Below, in pieces: positions 8,701 through 21,797 of a DNA stretch of 64,000 bases; position 1 is the stretch's first letter; each line of letters starts with the position of its first letter. The notes under the pieces are model-generated. The model saw nothing but the letters and a program-made list of their open reading frames with translations, was not told the DNA's origin and made no database searches. This DNA is from Cladorhizidae sp. MBARI D1340-BT2 (taxonomy: Eukaryota > Porifera > Demospongiae > Poecilosclerida > Cladorhizidae), in NCBI GenBank assembly GCA_028752905.1, contig JAQNBH010000003.1, positions 25,235,989 through 25,299,988 on the forward strand. The letters run 5' to 3'. The position numbers and the translations under genes are program-made.

Positions 8701-11700
8701 ATAAAAATTTCTTTTTTGGGTAAAGTGTAGAAAAGTTATGAGCTTTACGGCAAAAAAGCAAGATTTTTGGGGGGAAAATGAGAAACATATAGACCAAATT
8801 AGGGCAAATATCAAGATAGAGAACACATAATGAAACCTATCATTCGAATCATATCAAGTCCATTACAGTGAAGTGTGCAGAATATTATGGATGTTTGATA
8901 TCAACAGAGAGCACAGGGAGAGACCTATCTTAATAGCTATATATCAAGTTTATACAGTGAAGTGTGGAGAATCTATGAAGCTAACCTGTTTAGCATCAAG
9001 ATAGAGAACACATAGAGAAACCTATCTTGTGATTCTATGTATGCAGAATATACGGATGTTTGGTATCAAGAGAGAGAACAGAGAGAGGCCTACCTTTAGA
9101 GCTATATATCAAGTCTATTCAGTGAAGTGTGGAGAATCTATGAAGCTAACATGTTTAGCTCAAGATAGAGAACACTGAGAGATACCTATCTTGCAAGTCC
9201 ACTACAGTGAAGTGTGCAGAATATATGGATGTTTGGTATCAAGAGAGAGCACTTAGAGAGTCCTATCTTAATAGCTATACATCAAGTCTATTCAGTGAAG
9301 TGTGGATAATCTACGAAGCTAAACATGTTTAGCATCAAGTAAGAGTACAATTCATAACTGCCCTAATTAACAAGACCAAAGTCCCAGATTTTGTCAACTG
9401 ATAGAGAAGGCCCTTATCTGCAACATGTCAACAGATTATCAATAAATGTAGTGTTTTTTTACTGGCAGGCCACCGCTTTGGCAACTGGAAAACGCCAGGA
9501 AAGATCGCAAACCTTACCACTTCAAATCACCATAACTTGCTAATACTTAGAGTACTCAAAATTTTGGCACGTACAAAAGACAGATAATTAGAAGGGCTCT
9601 CCGGTGATATAAATAATTTCTTTTTTGGGTAAAGTGTAGTAAAGTTATGAGCTTTACGGCAAAAAAGCAAGATTTTTGGGGGGAAAATGAGAAACAAATA
9701 GACCAAATTAGGGCAAATATCAAGATAGAGAACACATAATGAAACCTATCATTCGAATCATATCAAGTCCATTACAGTGAAGTGTGCAGAATATTATGGA
9801 TGTTTGATATCAACAGAGAGCACAGGGAGAGACCTATCTTAATAGCTATATATCAAGTTTATACAGTGAAGTGTGGAGAATCTATGAAGCTAACCTGTTT
9901 AGCATCAAGATAGAGAACACATAGAGAAACCTATCTTGTGATTCTATGTATGCAGAATATACGGATGTTTGGTATCAAGAGAGAGAACAGAGAGAGGCCT
10001 ACCTTTAGAGCTATATATCAAGTCTATTCAGTGAAGTGTGGAGAATCTATGAAGCTAACATGTTTAGCTCAAGATAGAGAACACTGAGAGATACCTATCT
10101 TGCAAGTCCACTACAGTGAAGTGTGCAGAATATATGGATGTTTGGTATCAAGAGAGAGCACTTAGAGAGTCCTATCTTAATAGCTATACATCAAGTCTAT
10201 TCAGTGAAGTGTGGATAATCTACGAAGCTAAACATGTTTAGCATCAAGTAAGAGTACAATTCATAACTGCCCTAATTAACAAGACCAAAGTCCCAGATTT
10301 TGTCAACTGATAGAGAAGGCCCTTATCTGCAACATGTCAACAGATTATCAATAAATGTAGTGTTTTTTTACTGGCAGGCCACCGCTTTGGCAACTGGAAA
10401 ACGCCAGGAAAGATCGCAAACCTTACCACTTCAAATCACCATAACTTGCTAATACTTAGAGTAATCAAAATTTTGGCACGTACAAAAGACAGATAATTAG
10501 AAGGGCTCTCCGGTGATATAAAAATTTCTTTTTTGGGTAAAGTGTAGAAAAGTTATGAGCTTTACGGCAAAAAAGCAAGATTTTTGGGGGGGAAATGAGA
10601 AACATATAGACCAAATTAGGGCAAATATCAAGATAGAGAACACATAATGAAACCTATCATTCGAATCATATCAAGTCCATTACAGTGAAGTGTGCAGAAT
10701 ATTATGGATGTTTGATATCAACAGAGAGCACAGGGAGAGACCTATCTTAATAGCTATATATCAAGTTTATACAGTGAAGTGTGGAGAATCTATGAAGCTA
10801 ACCTGTTTAGCATCAAGATAGAGAACACATAGAGAAACCTATCTTGTGATTCTATGTATGCAGAATATACGGATGTTTGGTATCAAGAGAGAGAACAGAG
10901 AGAGGCCTACCTTTAGAGCTATATATCAAGTCTATTCAGTGAAGTGTGGAGAATCTATGAAGCTAACATGTTTAGCTCAAGATAGAGAACACTGAGAGAT
11001 ACCTATCTTGCAAGTCCACTACAGTGAAGTGTGCAGAATATATGGATGTTTGGTATCAAGAGAGAGCACTTAGAGAGTCCTATCTTAATAGCTATACATC
11101 AAGTCTATTCAGTGAAGTGTGGATAATCTACGAAGCTAAACATGTTTAGCATCAAGTAAGAGTACAATTCATAACTGCCCTAATTAACAAGACCAAAGTC
11201 CCAGATTTTGTCAACTGATAGAGAAGGCCCTTATCTGCAACATGTCAACAGATTATCAATAAATGTAGTGGTTTTTCACTGGCAGGCCACCGCTTTGGCA
11301 ACTGGAAAACGCCAGGAAAGATCGCAAACCTTACCACTTCAAATCACCATAACTTGCTAATACTTGGTGTACTCAAAATTTTGGCACGTACAAAAGACAG
11401 ATAATTAGAAGGGCTATCCGGTGATATAAAAATTTCTTTTTTGGGTAAAGTGTAGAAAAGTTATGAGCTTTACGGCAAAAAAGCAAGATTTTTGGAGGGA
11501 AAATGAGAAACATATAGACCAAATTAGGGCAAATATCAAGATAGAGAACACATAATGAAACCTATCATTCGAATCATATCAAGTCCATTACAGTGAAGTG
11601 TGCAGAATATTATGGATGTTTGATATCAACAGAGAGCACAGGGAGAGACCTATCTTAATAGCTATATATCAAGTTTATACAGTGAAGTGTGGAGAATCTA

Positions 11701-12078
11701 TGAAGCTAACCTGTTTAGCATCAAGATAGAGAACACATAGAGAAACCTATCTTGTGATTCTATGTATGCAGAATATACGGATGTTTGGTATCAAGAGAGA
11801 GAACAGAGAGAGGCCTACCTTTAGAGCTATATATCAAGTCTATTAAGTGAAGTGTGGAGAATCTATGAAGCTAACATGTTTAGCTCAAGATAGAGAACAC
11901 TGAGAGATACCTATCTTGCAAGTCCACTACAGTGAAGTGTGCAGAATATATGGATGTTTGGTATCAAGAGAGAGCACTTAGAGAGTCCTATCTTAATAGC
12001 TATACATCAAGTCTATTCAGTGAAGTGTGGATAATCTACGAAGCTAAACATGTTTAGCATCAAGTAAGAGTACAATTC
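5719..12078. repeat. Monomers M7-M13, ordinary types
   Basis: Seven units of 908-909 bp. M9 and M10 are adjacent and share cccagattatgtc in place of cccagattttgtc, which suggests duplication of a single monomer. M11 and M12 share gtagtgtttttttactgg and ctctccgg, markers that recur in M22 at 19165. M13 carries the acttggtgtactc and ggaggg markers of M6 but is full length, so it represents the undeleted relative of M6. No gene was seen. Confidence 0.93.
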
Positions 12079-12894
12079 ATAACTGCCCTAATTAACAAGA
12101 CCAAAGTCCCAGATTTTGTCAACTGATAGAGAAGGCCCTTATCTGCAACATGACAACAGATTATCAATAAATGTAGTGGTTTTTCACTGGCAGGCCACCG
12201 CTTTGGCAACTGGAAAACGCCAGGAAAGATCGCAAACCTTACCACTTCAAATCACCATAACTTGCTAATACTTAGAGTAATCAAAATTTTGGCACGTACA
12301 AAAGACAGATAATTAGAAGGGCTACCAGGTGATATAAAAAATTTCTTTTTTAGGTAAAGTGTAGAAAAGTTATGAGCTTTACGGCAAAAAAGCAAGATTT
12401 TTGGGGGGAAAATGAGAAACATATAGACCAAATTAGGGCAAATATCAAGATAGAGAACACATAATGAAACCTATCATTCGAATCATATCAAGTCCATTAC
12501 AGTGAAGTGTGCAGAATATTATGGATGTTTGATATCAACAGATAGAGAACACATAGAGAAACCTATCTTGTGATTCTATGTATGCAGAATATACGGATGT
12601 TTGGTATCAAGAGAGAGAACAGAGAGAGGCCTACCTTTTGAGCTATATATCAAGTCTATTCAGTGAAGTGTGGAGAATCTATGAAGCTAACATGTTTAGC
12701 TCAAGATAGAGAACACTGAGAGATACCTATCTTGCAAGTCCACTACAGTGAAGTGTGCAGAATATATGGATGTTTGGTATCAAGAGAGAGCACTTAGAGA
12801 GTCCTATCTTAATAGCTATACATCAAGTCTATTCAGTGAAGTGTGGATAATCTACGAAGCTAAACATGTTTAGCATCAAGTAAGAGTACAATTC
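12079..12894. repeat. 816-bp monomer M14 with 93-bp deletion
   Basis: In tetramer 1, atcaacag of A' (about 12534-12541) is joined directly to atagagaacacatag of the A block of tetramer 2. One A'-B' pair is lost (93 bp by length; the blocks are 95 bp apart). The same joint occurs in M20, M23 and M25. This monomer also has acatgacaac in place of acatgtcaac, which removes a minus-strand TGA and opens a 61-codon frame at 12060-12245 that I do not regard as a gene. Confidence 0.93.
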
Positions 12895-14712
12895 ATAACT
12901 GCCCTAATTAACAAGACCAAAGTCCCAGATTTTGTCAACTGATAGAGAAGGCCCTTATCTGCAACATGTCAACAGATTATCAATAAATGTAGTGGTTTTT
13001 CACTGGCAGGCCACCGCTTTGGCAACTGGAAAACGCCAGGAAAGATCGCAAACCTTACCACTTCAAATCACCATAACTTGCTAATACTTAGAGTACTCAA
13101 AATTTTGGCACGTACAAAAGACAGATAATTAGAAGGGCTATCCGGTGATATAAATAATTTCTTTTTTGGGTAAAGTGTAGAAAAGTTATGAGCTTTACGG
13201 CAAAAAAGCAAGATTTTTGGGGGGGAAATGAGAAACATATAGACCAAATTAGGGCAAATATCAAGATAGAGAACACATAATGAAACCTATCATTCGAATC
13301 ATATCAAGTCCATTACAGTGAAGTGTGCAGAATATTATGGATGTTTGATATCAACAGAGAGCACAGGGAGAGACCTATCTTAATAGCTATATATCAAGTT
13401 TATACAGTGAAGTGTGGAGAATCTATGAAGCTAACCTGTTTAGCATCAAGATAGAGAACACATAGAGAAACCTATCTTGTGATTCTATGTATGCAGAATA
13501 TACGGATGTTTGGTATCAAGAGAGAGAACAGAGAGAGGCCTACCTTTAGAGCTATATATCAAGTCTATTCAGTGAAGTGTGGAGAATCTATGAAGCTAAC
13601 ATGTTTAGCTCAAGATAGAGAACACTGAGAGATACCTATCTTGCAAGTCCACTACAGTGAAGTGTGCAGAATATATGGATGTTTGGTATCAAGAGAGAGC
13701 ACTTAGAGAGTCCTATCTTAATAGCTATACATCAAGTCTATTCAGTGAAGTGTGGATAATCTACGAAGCTAAACATGTTTAGCATCAAGTAAGAGTACAA
13801 TTCATAACTGCCCTAATTAACAAGACCAAAGTCCCAGATTTTGTCAACTGATAGAGAAGGCCCTTATCTGCAACATGTCAACAGATTATCAATAAATGTA
13901 GTGGTTTTTCACTGGCAGGCCACCGCTTTGGCAACTGGAAAACGCCAGGAAAGATCGCAAACCTTACCACTTCAAATCACCATAACTTGCTAATACTTAG
14001 AGTACTCAAAATTTTGGCACGTACAAAAGACAGATAATTAGAAGGGCTATCCGGTGATATAAATAATTTCTTTTTTGGGTAAAGTGTAGAAAAGTTATGA
14101 GCTTTACGGCAAAAAAGCAAGATTTTTGGGGGGGAAATGAGAAACATATAGACCAAATTAGGGCAAATATCAAGATAGAGAACACATAATGAAACCTATC
14201 ATTCGAATCATATCAAGTCCATTACAGTGAAGTGTGCAGAATATTATGGATGTTTGATATCAACAGAGAGCACAGGGAGAGACCTATCTTAATAGCTATA
14301 TATCAAGTTTATACAGTGAAGTGTGGAGAATCTATGAAGCTAACCTGTTTAGCATCAAGATAGAGAACACATAGAGAAACCTATCTTGTGATTCTATGTA
14401 TGCAGAATATACGGATGTTTGGTATCAAGAGAGAGAACAGAGAGAGGCCTACCTTTTGAGCTATATATCAAGTCTATTCAGTGAAGTGTGGAGAATCTAT
14501 GAAGCTAACATGTTTAGCTCAAGATAGAGAACACTGAGAGATACCTATCTTGCAAGTCCACTACAGTGAAGTGTGCAGAATATATGGATGTTTGGTATCA
14601 AGAGAGAGCACTTAGAGAGTCCTATCTTAATAGCTATACATCAAGTCTATTCAGTGAAGTGTGGATAATCTACGAAGCTAAACATGTTTAGCATCAAGTA
14701 AGAGTACAATTC
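12079..14712. repeat. Trimeric higher-order unit 1 (M14-M16)
   Basis: An 816-bp monomer of the ttaggtaaag type is followed by two 909-bp monomers with actc, ataaataattt and a G7 run. M14 and M16 also share ccttttgagc where other monomers have cctttagagc. The order (one marked monomer, two others) returns at 14713 and 17440. Total length is 2634 bp. Confidence 0.8.
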
Positions 14713-17439
14713 ATAACTGCCCTAATTAACAAGACCAAAGTCCCAGATTTTGTCAACTGATAGAGAAGGCCCTTATCTGCAACATGTCAACAGATTATCA
14801 ATAAATGTAGTGGTTTTTCACTGGCAGGCCACCGCTTTGGCAACTGGAAAACGCCAGGAAAGATCGCAAACCTTACCACTTCAAATCACCATAACTTGCT
14901 AATACTTAGAGTAATCAAAATTTTGGCACGTACAAAAGACAGATAATTAGAAGGGCTACCCGGTGATATAAAAAATTTCTTTTTTAGGTAAAGTGTAGAA
15001 AAGTTATGAGCTTTACGGCAAAAAAGCAAGATTTTTGGGGGGAAAATGAGAAACATATAGACCAAATTAGGGCAAATATCAAGATAGAGAACACATAATG
15101 AAACCTATCATTCGAATCATATCAAGTCCATTACAGTGAAGTGTGCAGAATATTATGGATGTTTGATATCAACAGAGAGCACAGGGAGAGACCTATCTTA
15201 ATAGCTATATATCAAGTTTATACAGTGAAGTGTGGAGAATCTATGAAGCTAACCTGTTTAGCATCAAGATAGAGAACACATAGAGAAACCTATCTTGTGA
15301 TTCTATGTATGCAGAATATACGGATGTTTGGTATCAAGAGAGAGAACAGAGAGAGGCCTACCTTTAGAGCTATATATCAAGTCTATTCAGTGAAGTGTGG
15401 AGAATCTATGAAGCTAACATGTTTAGCTCAAGATAGAGAACACTGAGAGATACCTATCTTGCAAGTCCACTACAGTGAAGTGTGCAGAATATATGGATGT
15501 TTGGTATCAAGAGAGAGCACTTAGAGAGTCCTATCTTAATAGCTATACATCAAGTCTATTCAGTGAAGTGTGGATAATCTACGAAGCTAAACATGTTTAG
15601 CATCAAGTAAGAGTACAATTCATAACTGCCCTAATTAACAAGACCAAAGTCCCAGATTTTGTCAACTGATAGAGAAGGCCCTTATCTGCAACATGTCAAC
15701 AGATTATCAATAAATGTAGTGGTTTTTCACTGGCAGGCCACCGCTTTGGCAACTGGAAAACGCCAGGAAAGATCGCAAACCTTACCACTTCAAATCACCA
15801 TAACTTGCTAATACTTAGAGTACTCAAAATTTTGGCACGTACAAAAGACAGATAATTAGAAGGGCTATCCGGTGATATAAATAATTTCTTTTTTGGGTAA
15901 AGTGTAGAAAAGTTATGAGCTTTACGGCAAAAAAGCAAGATTTTTGGGGGGGAAATGAGAAACATATAGACCAAATTAGGGCAAATATCAAGATAGAGAA
16001 CACATAATGAAACCTATCATTCGAATCATATCAAGTCCATTACAGTGAAGTGTGCAGAATATTATGGATGTTTGATATCAACAGAGAGCACAGGGAGAGA
16101 CCTATCTTAATAGCTATATATCAAGTTTATACAGTGAAGTGTGGAGAATCTATGAAGCTAACCTGTTTAGCATCAAGATAGAGAACACATAGAGAAACCT
16201 ATCTTGTGATTCTATGTATGCAGAATATACGGATGTTTGGTATCAAGAGAGAGAACAGAGAGAGGCCTACCTTTAGAGCTATATATCAAGTCTATTCAGT
16301 GAAGTGTGGAGAATCTATGAAGCTAACATGTTTAGCTCAAGATAGAGAACACTGAGAGATACCTATCTTGCAAGTCCACTACAGTGAAGTGTGCAGAATA
16401 TATGGATGTTTGGTATCAAGAGAGAGCACTTAGAGAGTCCTATCTTAATAGCTATACATCAAGTCTATTCAGTGAAGTGTGGATAATCTACGAAGCTAAA
16501 CATGTTTAGCATCAAGTAAGAGTACAATTCATAACTGCCCTAATTAACAAGACCAAAGTCCCAGATTTTGTCAACTGATAGAGAAGGCCCTTATCTGCAA
16601 CATGTCAACAGATTATCAATAAATGTAGTGGTTTTTCACTGGCAGGCCACCGCTTTGGCAACTGGAAAACGCCAGGAAAGATCGCAAACCTTACCACTTC
16701 AAATCACCATAACTTGCTAATACTTAGAGTACTCAAAATTTTGGCACGTACAAAAGACAGATAATTAGAAGGGCTATCCGGTGATATAAATAATTTCTTT
16801 TTTGGGTAAAGTGTAGAAAAGTTATGAGCTTTACGGCAAAAAAGCAAGATTTTTGGGGGGGAAATGAGAAACATATAGACCAAATTAGGGCAAATATCAA
16901 GATAGAGAACACATAATGAAACCTATCATTCGAATCATATCAAGTCCATTACAGTGAAGTGTGCAGAATATTATGGATGTTTGATATCAACAGAGAGCAC
17001 AGGGAGAGACCTATCTTAATAGCTATATATCAAGTTTATACAGTGAAGTGTGGAGAATCTATGAAGCTAACCTGTTTAGCATCAAGATAGAGAACACATA
17101 GAGAAACCTATCTTGTGATTCTATGTATGCAGAATATACGGATGTTTGGTATCAAGAGAGAGAACAGAGAGAGGCCTACCTTTAGAGCTATATATCAAGT
17201 CTATTCAGTGAAGTGTGGAGAATCTATGAAGCTAACATGTTTAGCTCAAGATAGAGAACACTGAGAGATACCTATCTTGCAAGTCCACTACAGTGAAGTG
17301 TGCAGAATATATGGATGTTTGGTATCAAGAGAGAGCACTTAGAGAGTCCTACCTTAATAGCTATACATCAAGTCTATTCAGTGAAGTGTGGATAATCTAC
17401 GAAGCTAAACATGTTTAGCATCAAGTAAGAGTACAATTC
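14713..17439. repeat. Trimeric higher-order unit 2 (M17-M19)
   Basis: M17 has ctacccgg and ttaggtaaag like the deleted monomers, but it is full length (909 bp), so the marker and the 93-bp deletion are separable by recombination or arose in that order. M18 and M19 have actc, ataaataattt and a G7 run. Total length is 2727 bp. Confidence 0.78.
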
Positions 17440-20072
17440 ATAACTGCCCTAATTAACAAGACCAAAGTCCCAGATTTTGTCAACTGATAGAGAAGGCCCT
17501 TATCTGCAACATGTCAACAGATTATCAATAAATGTAGTGGTTTTTCACTGGCAGGCCACCGCTTTGGCAACTGGAAAACGCCAGGAAAGATCGCAAACCT
17601 TACCACTTCAAATCACCATAACTTGCTAATACTTAGAGTAATCAAAATTTTGGCACGTACAAAAGACAGATAATTAGAAGGGCTACCCGGTGATATAAAA
17701 AATTTCTTTTTTCGGTAAAGTGTAGAAAAGTTATGAGCTTTACGGCAAAAAAGCAAGATTTTTGGGGGGAAAATGAGAAACATATAGACCAAATTAGGGC
17801 AAATATCAAGATAGAGAACACATAATGAAACCTATCATTCGAATCATATCAAGTCCATTACAGTGAAGTGTGCAGAATATTATGGATGTTTGATATCAAC
17901 AGATAGAGAACACATAGAGAAACCTATCTTGTGATTCTATGTATGCAGAATATACGGATGTTTGGTATCAAGAGAGAGAACAGAGAGAGGCCTACCTTTA
18001 GAGCTATATATCAAGTCTATTCAGTGAAGTGTGGAGAATCTATGAAGCTAACATGTTTAGCTCAAGATAGAGAACACTGAGAGATACCTATCTTGCAAGT
18101 CCACTACAGTGAAGTGTGCAGAATATATGGATGTTTGGTATCAAGAGAGAGCACTTAGAGAGTCCTATCTTAATAGCTATACATCAAGTCTATTCAGTGA
18201 AGTGTGGATAATCTACGAAGCTAAACATGTTTAGCATCAAGTAAGAGTACAATTCATAACTGCCCTAATTAACAAGACCAAAGTCCCAGATTTTGTCAAC
18301 TGATAGAGAAGGCCCTAATCTGCAACATGTCAACAGATTATCAATAAATGTAGTGGTTTTTCACTGGCAGGCCACCGCTTTGGCAACTGGAAAACGCCAG
18401 GAAAGATCGCAAACCTTACCACTTCAAATCACCATAGCTTGCTAATACTTAGAGTACTCAAAATTTTGGCACGTACAAAAGACAGATAATTAGAAGGGCT
18501 ATCCGGTGATATAAATAATTTCTTTTTTGGGTAAAGTGTAGAAAAGTTATGAGCTTTACGGCAAAAAAGCAAGATTTTTGGGGGGGAAATGAGAAACATA
18601 TAGACCAAATTAGGGCAAATATCAAGATAGAGAACACATAATGAAACCTATCATTCGAATCATATCAAGTCCATTACAGTGAAGTGTGCAGAATATTATG
18701 GATGTTTGATATCAACAGAGAGCACAGGGAGAGACCTATCTTAATAGCTATATATCAAGTTTATACAGTGAAGTGTGGAGAATCTATGAAGCTAACCTGT
18801 TTAGCATCAAGATAGAGAACACATAGAGACACCTATCTTGTGATTCTATGTATGCAGAATATACGGATGTTTGGTATCAAGAGAGAGAACAGAGAGAGGC
18901 CTACCTTTAGAGCTATATATCAAGTCTATTCAGTGAAGTGTGGAGAATCTATGAAGCTAACATGTTTAGCTCAAGATAGAGAACACTGAGAGATACCTAT
19001 CTTGCAAGTCCACTACAGTGAAGTGTGCAGAATATATGGATGTTTGGTATCAAGAGAGAGCACTTAGAGAGTCCTATCTTAATAGCTATACATCAAGTCT
19101 ATTCAGTGAAGTGTGGATAATCTACGAAGCTAAACATGTTTAGCATCAAGTAAGAGTACAATTCATAACTGCCCTAATTAACAAGACCAAAGTCCCAGAT
19201 TTTGTCAACTGATAGAGAAGGCCCTTATCTGCAACATGTCAACAGATTATCAATAAATGTAGTGTTTTTTTACTGGCAGGCCACCGCTTTGGCAACTGGA
19301 AAACGCCAGGAAAGATCGCAAACCTTACCACTTCAAATCACCATAACTTGCTAATACTTAGAGTAATCAAAATTTTGGCACGTACAAAAGACAGATAATT
19401 AGAAGGGCTCTCCGGTGATATAAAAATTTCTTTTTTGGGTAAAGTGTAGAAAAGTTATGAGCTTTACGGCAAAAAAGCAAGATTTTTGGGGGGAAAATGA
19501 GAAACATATAGACCAAATTAGGGCAAATATCAAGATAGAGAACACATAATGAAACCTATCATTCGAATCATATCAAGTCCATTACAGTGAAGTGTGCAGA
19601 ATATTATGGATGTTTGATATCAACAGAGAGCACAGGGAGAGACCTATCTTAATAGCTATATATCAAGTTTATACAGTGAAGTGTGGAGAATCTATGAAGC
19701 TAACCTGTTTAGCATCAAGATAGAGAACACATAGAGAAACCTATCTTGTGATTCTATGTATGCAGAATATACGGATGTTTGGTATCAAGAGAGAGAACAG
19801 AGAGAGGCCTACCTTTAGAGCTATATATCAAGTCTATTCAGTGAAGTGTGGAGAATCTATGAAGCTAACATGTTTAGCTCAAGATAGAGAACACTGAGAG
19901 ATACCTATCTTGCAAGTCCACTACAGTGAAGTGTGCAGAATATATGGATGTTTGGTATCAAGAGAGAGCACTTAGAGAGTCCTATCTTAATAGCTATACA
20001 TCAAGTCTATTCAGTGAAGTGTGGATAATCTACGAAGCTAAACATGTTTAGCATCAAGTAAGAGTACAATTC
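17440..20072. repeat. Trimeric higher-order unit 3 (M20-M22)
   Basis: M20 (17440-18255) is 816 bp with the tcaacag/atagag joint and ctacccgg, but it has ttcggtaaag at site 274. M21 has the actc and ataaataattt type. M22 carries gtagtgtttttttactgg and ctctccgg, shared with M12 at 10263, so the third position of this trimer was replaced by a different monomer. Total length is 2633 bp. Confidence 0.75.
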
Positions 20073-21797
20073 ATAACTGCCCTAATTAACAAGACCAAAG
20101 TCCCAGATTTTGTCAACTGATAGAGAAGGCCCTTATCTGCAACATGTCAACAGATTATCAATAAATGTAGTGGTTTTTCACTGGCAGGCCACCGCTTTGG
20201 CAACTGGAAAACGCCAGGAAAGATCGCAAACCTTACCACTTCAAATCACCATAACTTGCTAATACTTAGAGTAATCAAAATTTTGGCACGTACAAAAGAC
20301 AGATAATTAGAAGGGCTACTCGGTGATATAAAAAAATTCTTTTTTAGGTAAAGTGTAGAAAAGTTATGAGCTTTACGGCAAAAAAGCAAGATTTTTGGGG
20401 GGAAAATGAGAAACATATAGACCAAATTAGGGCAAATATCAAGATAGAGAACACATAATGAAACCTATCATTCGAATCATATCAAGTCCATTACAGTGAA
20501 GTGTGCAGAATATTATGGATGTTTGATATCAACAGATAGAGAACACATAGAGAAACCTATCTTGTGATTCTATGTATGCAGAATATACGGATGTTTGGTA
20601 TCAAGAGAGAGAACAGAGAGAGGCCTACCTTTAGAGCTATATATCAAGTCTATTCAGTGAAGTGTGGAGAATCTATGAAGCTAACATGTTTAGCTCAAGA
20701 TAGAGAACACTGAGAGATACCTATCTTGCAAGTCCACTACAGTGAAGTGTGCAGAATATATGGATGTTTGGTATCAAGAGAGAGCACTTAGAGAGTCCTA
20801 TCTTAATAGCTATACATCAAGTCTATTCAGTGAAGTGTGGATAATCTACGAAGCTAAACATGTTTAGCATCAAGTAAGAGTACAATTCATAACTGCCCTA
20901 ATTAACAAGACCAAAGTCCCAGATTTTGTCAACTGATAGAGAAGGCCCTTATCTGCAACATGTCAACAGATTATCAATAAATGTAGTGGTTTTTCACTGG
21001 CAGGCCACCGCTTTGGCAACTGGAAAACGCCAGGAAAGATCGCAAACCTTACCACTTCAAATCACCATAACTTGCTAATACTTAGAGTACTCAAAATTTT
21101 GGCACGTACAAAAGACAGATAATTAGAAGGGCTATCCGGTGATATAAATAATTTCTTTTTTGGGTAAAGTGTAGAAAAGTTATGAGCTTTACGGCAAAAA
21201 AGCAAGATTTTTGGGGGGGAAATGAGAAACATATAGACCAAATTAGGGCAAATATCAAGATAGAGAACACATAATGAAACCTATCATTCGAATCATATCA
21301 AGTCCATTACAGTGAAGTGTGCAGAATATTATGGATGTTTGATATCAACAGAGAGCACAGGGAGAGACCTATCTTAATAGCTATATATCAAGTTTATACA
21401 GTGAAGTGTGGAGAATCTATGAAGCTAACCTGTTTAGCATCAAGATAGAGAACACATAGAGAAACCTATCTTGTGATTCTATGTATGCAGAATATACGGA
21501 TGTTTGGTATCAAGAGAGAGAACAGAGAGAGGCCTACCTTTAGAGCTATATATCAAGTCTATTCAGTGAAGTGTGGAGAATCTATGAAGCTAACATGTTT
21601 AGCTCAAGATAGAGAACACTGAGAGATACCTATCTTGCAAGTCCACTACAGTGAAGTGTGCAGAATATATGGATGTTTGGTATCAAGAGAGAGCACTTAG
21701 AGAGTCCTATCTTAATAGCTATACATCAAGTCTATTCAGTGAAGTGTGGATAATCTACGAAGCTAAACATGTTTAGCATCAAGTAAGAGTACAATTC
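20073..21797. repeat. Dimeric higher-order unit, copy 1 (M23-M24, 1725 bp)
   Basis: An 816-bp monomer with ctactcgg, aaaaaaattc and ttaggtaaag is followed by a 909-bp monomer with actc, ataaataattt and a G7 run. The pair repeats at once at 21798 with the same private markers, so this is a tandem duplication of a two-monomer unit. Confidence 0.9.

Noticed and set aside
12060..12245. 61-codon minus-strand open frame in M14, also at 55314-55499, 59856-60041 and 61167-61352
   Set aside because: The same stretch is closed by a TGA in most monomers; it opens through single-base changes and shows no recognisable domain.
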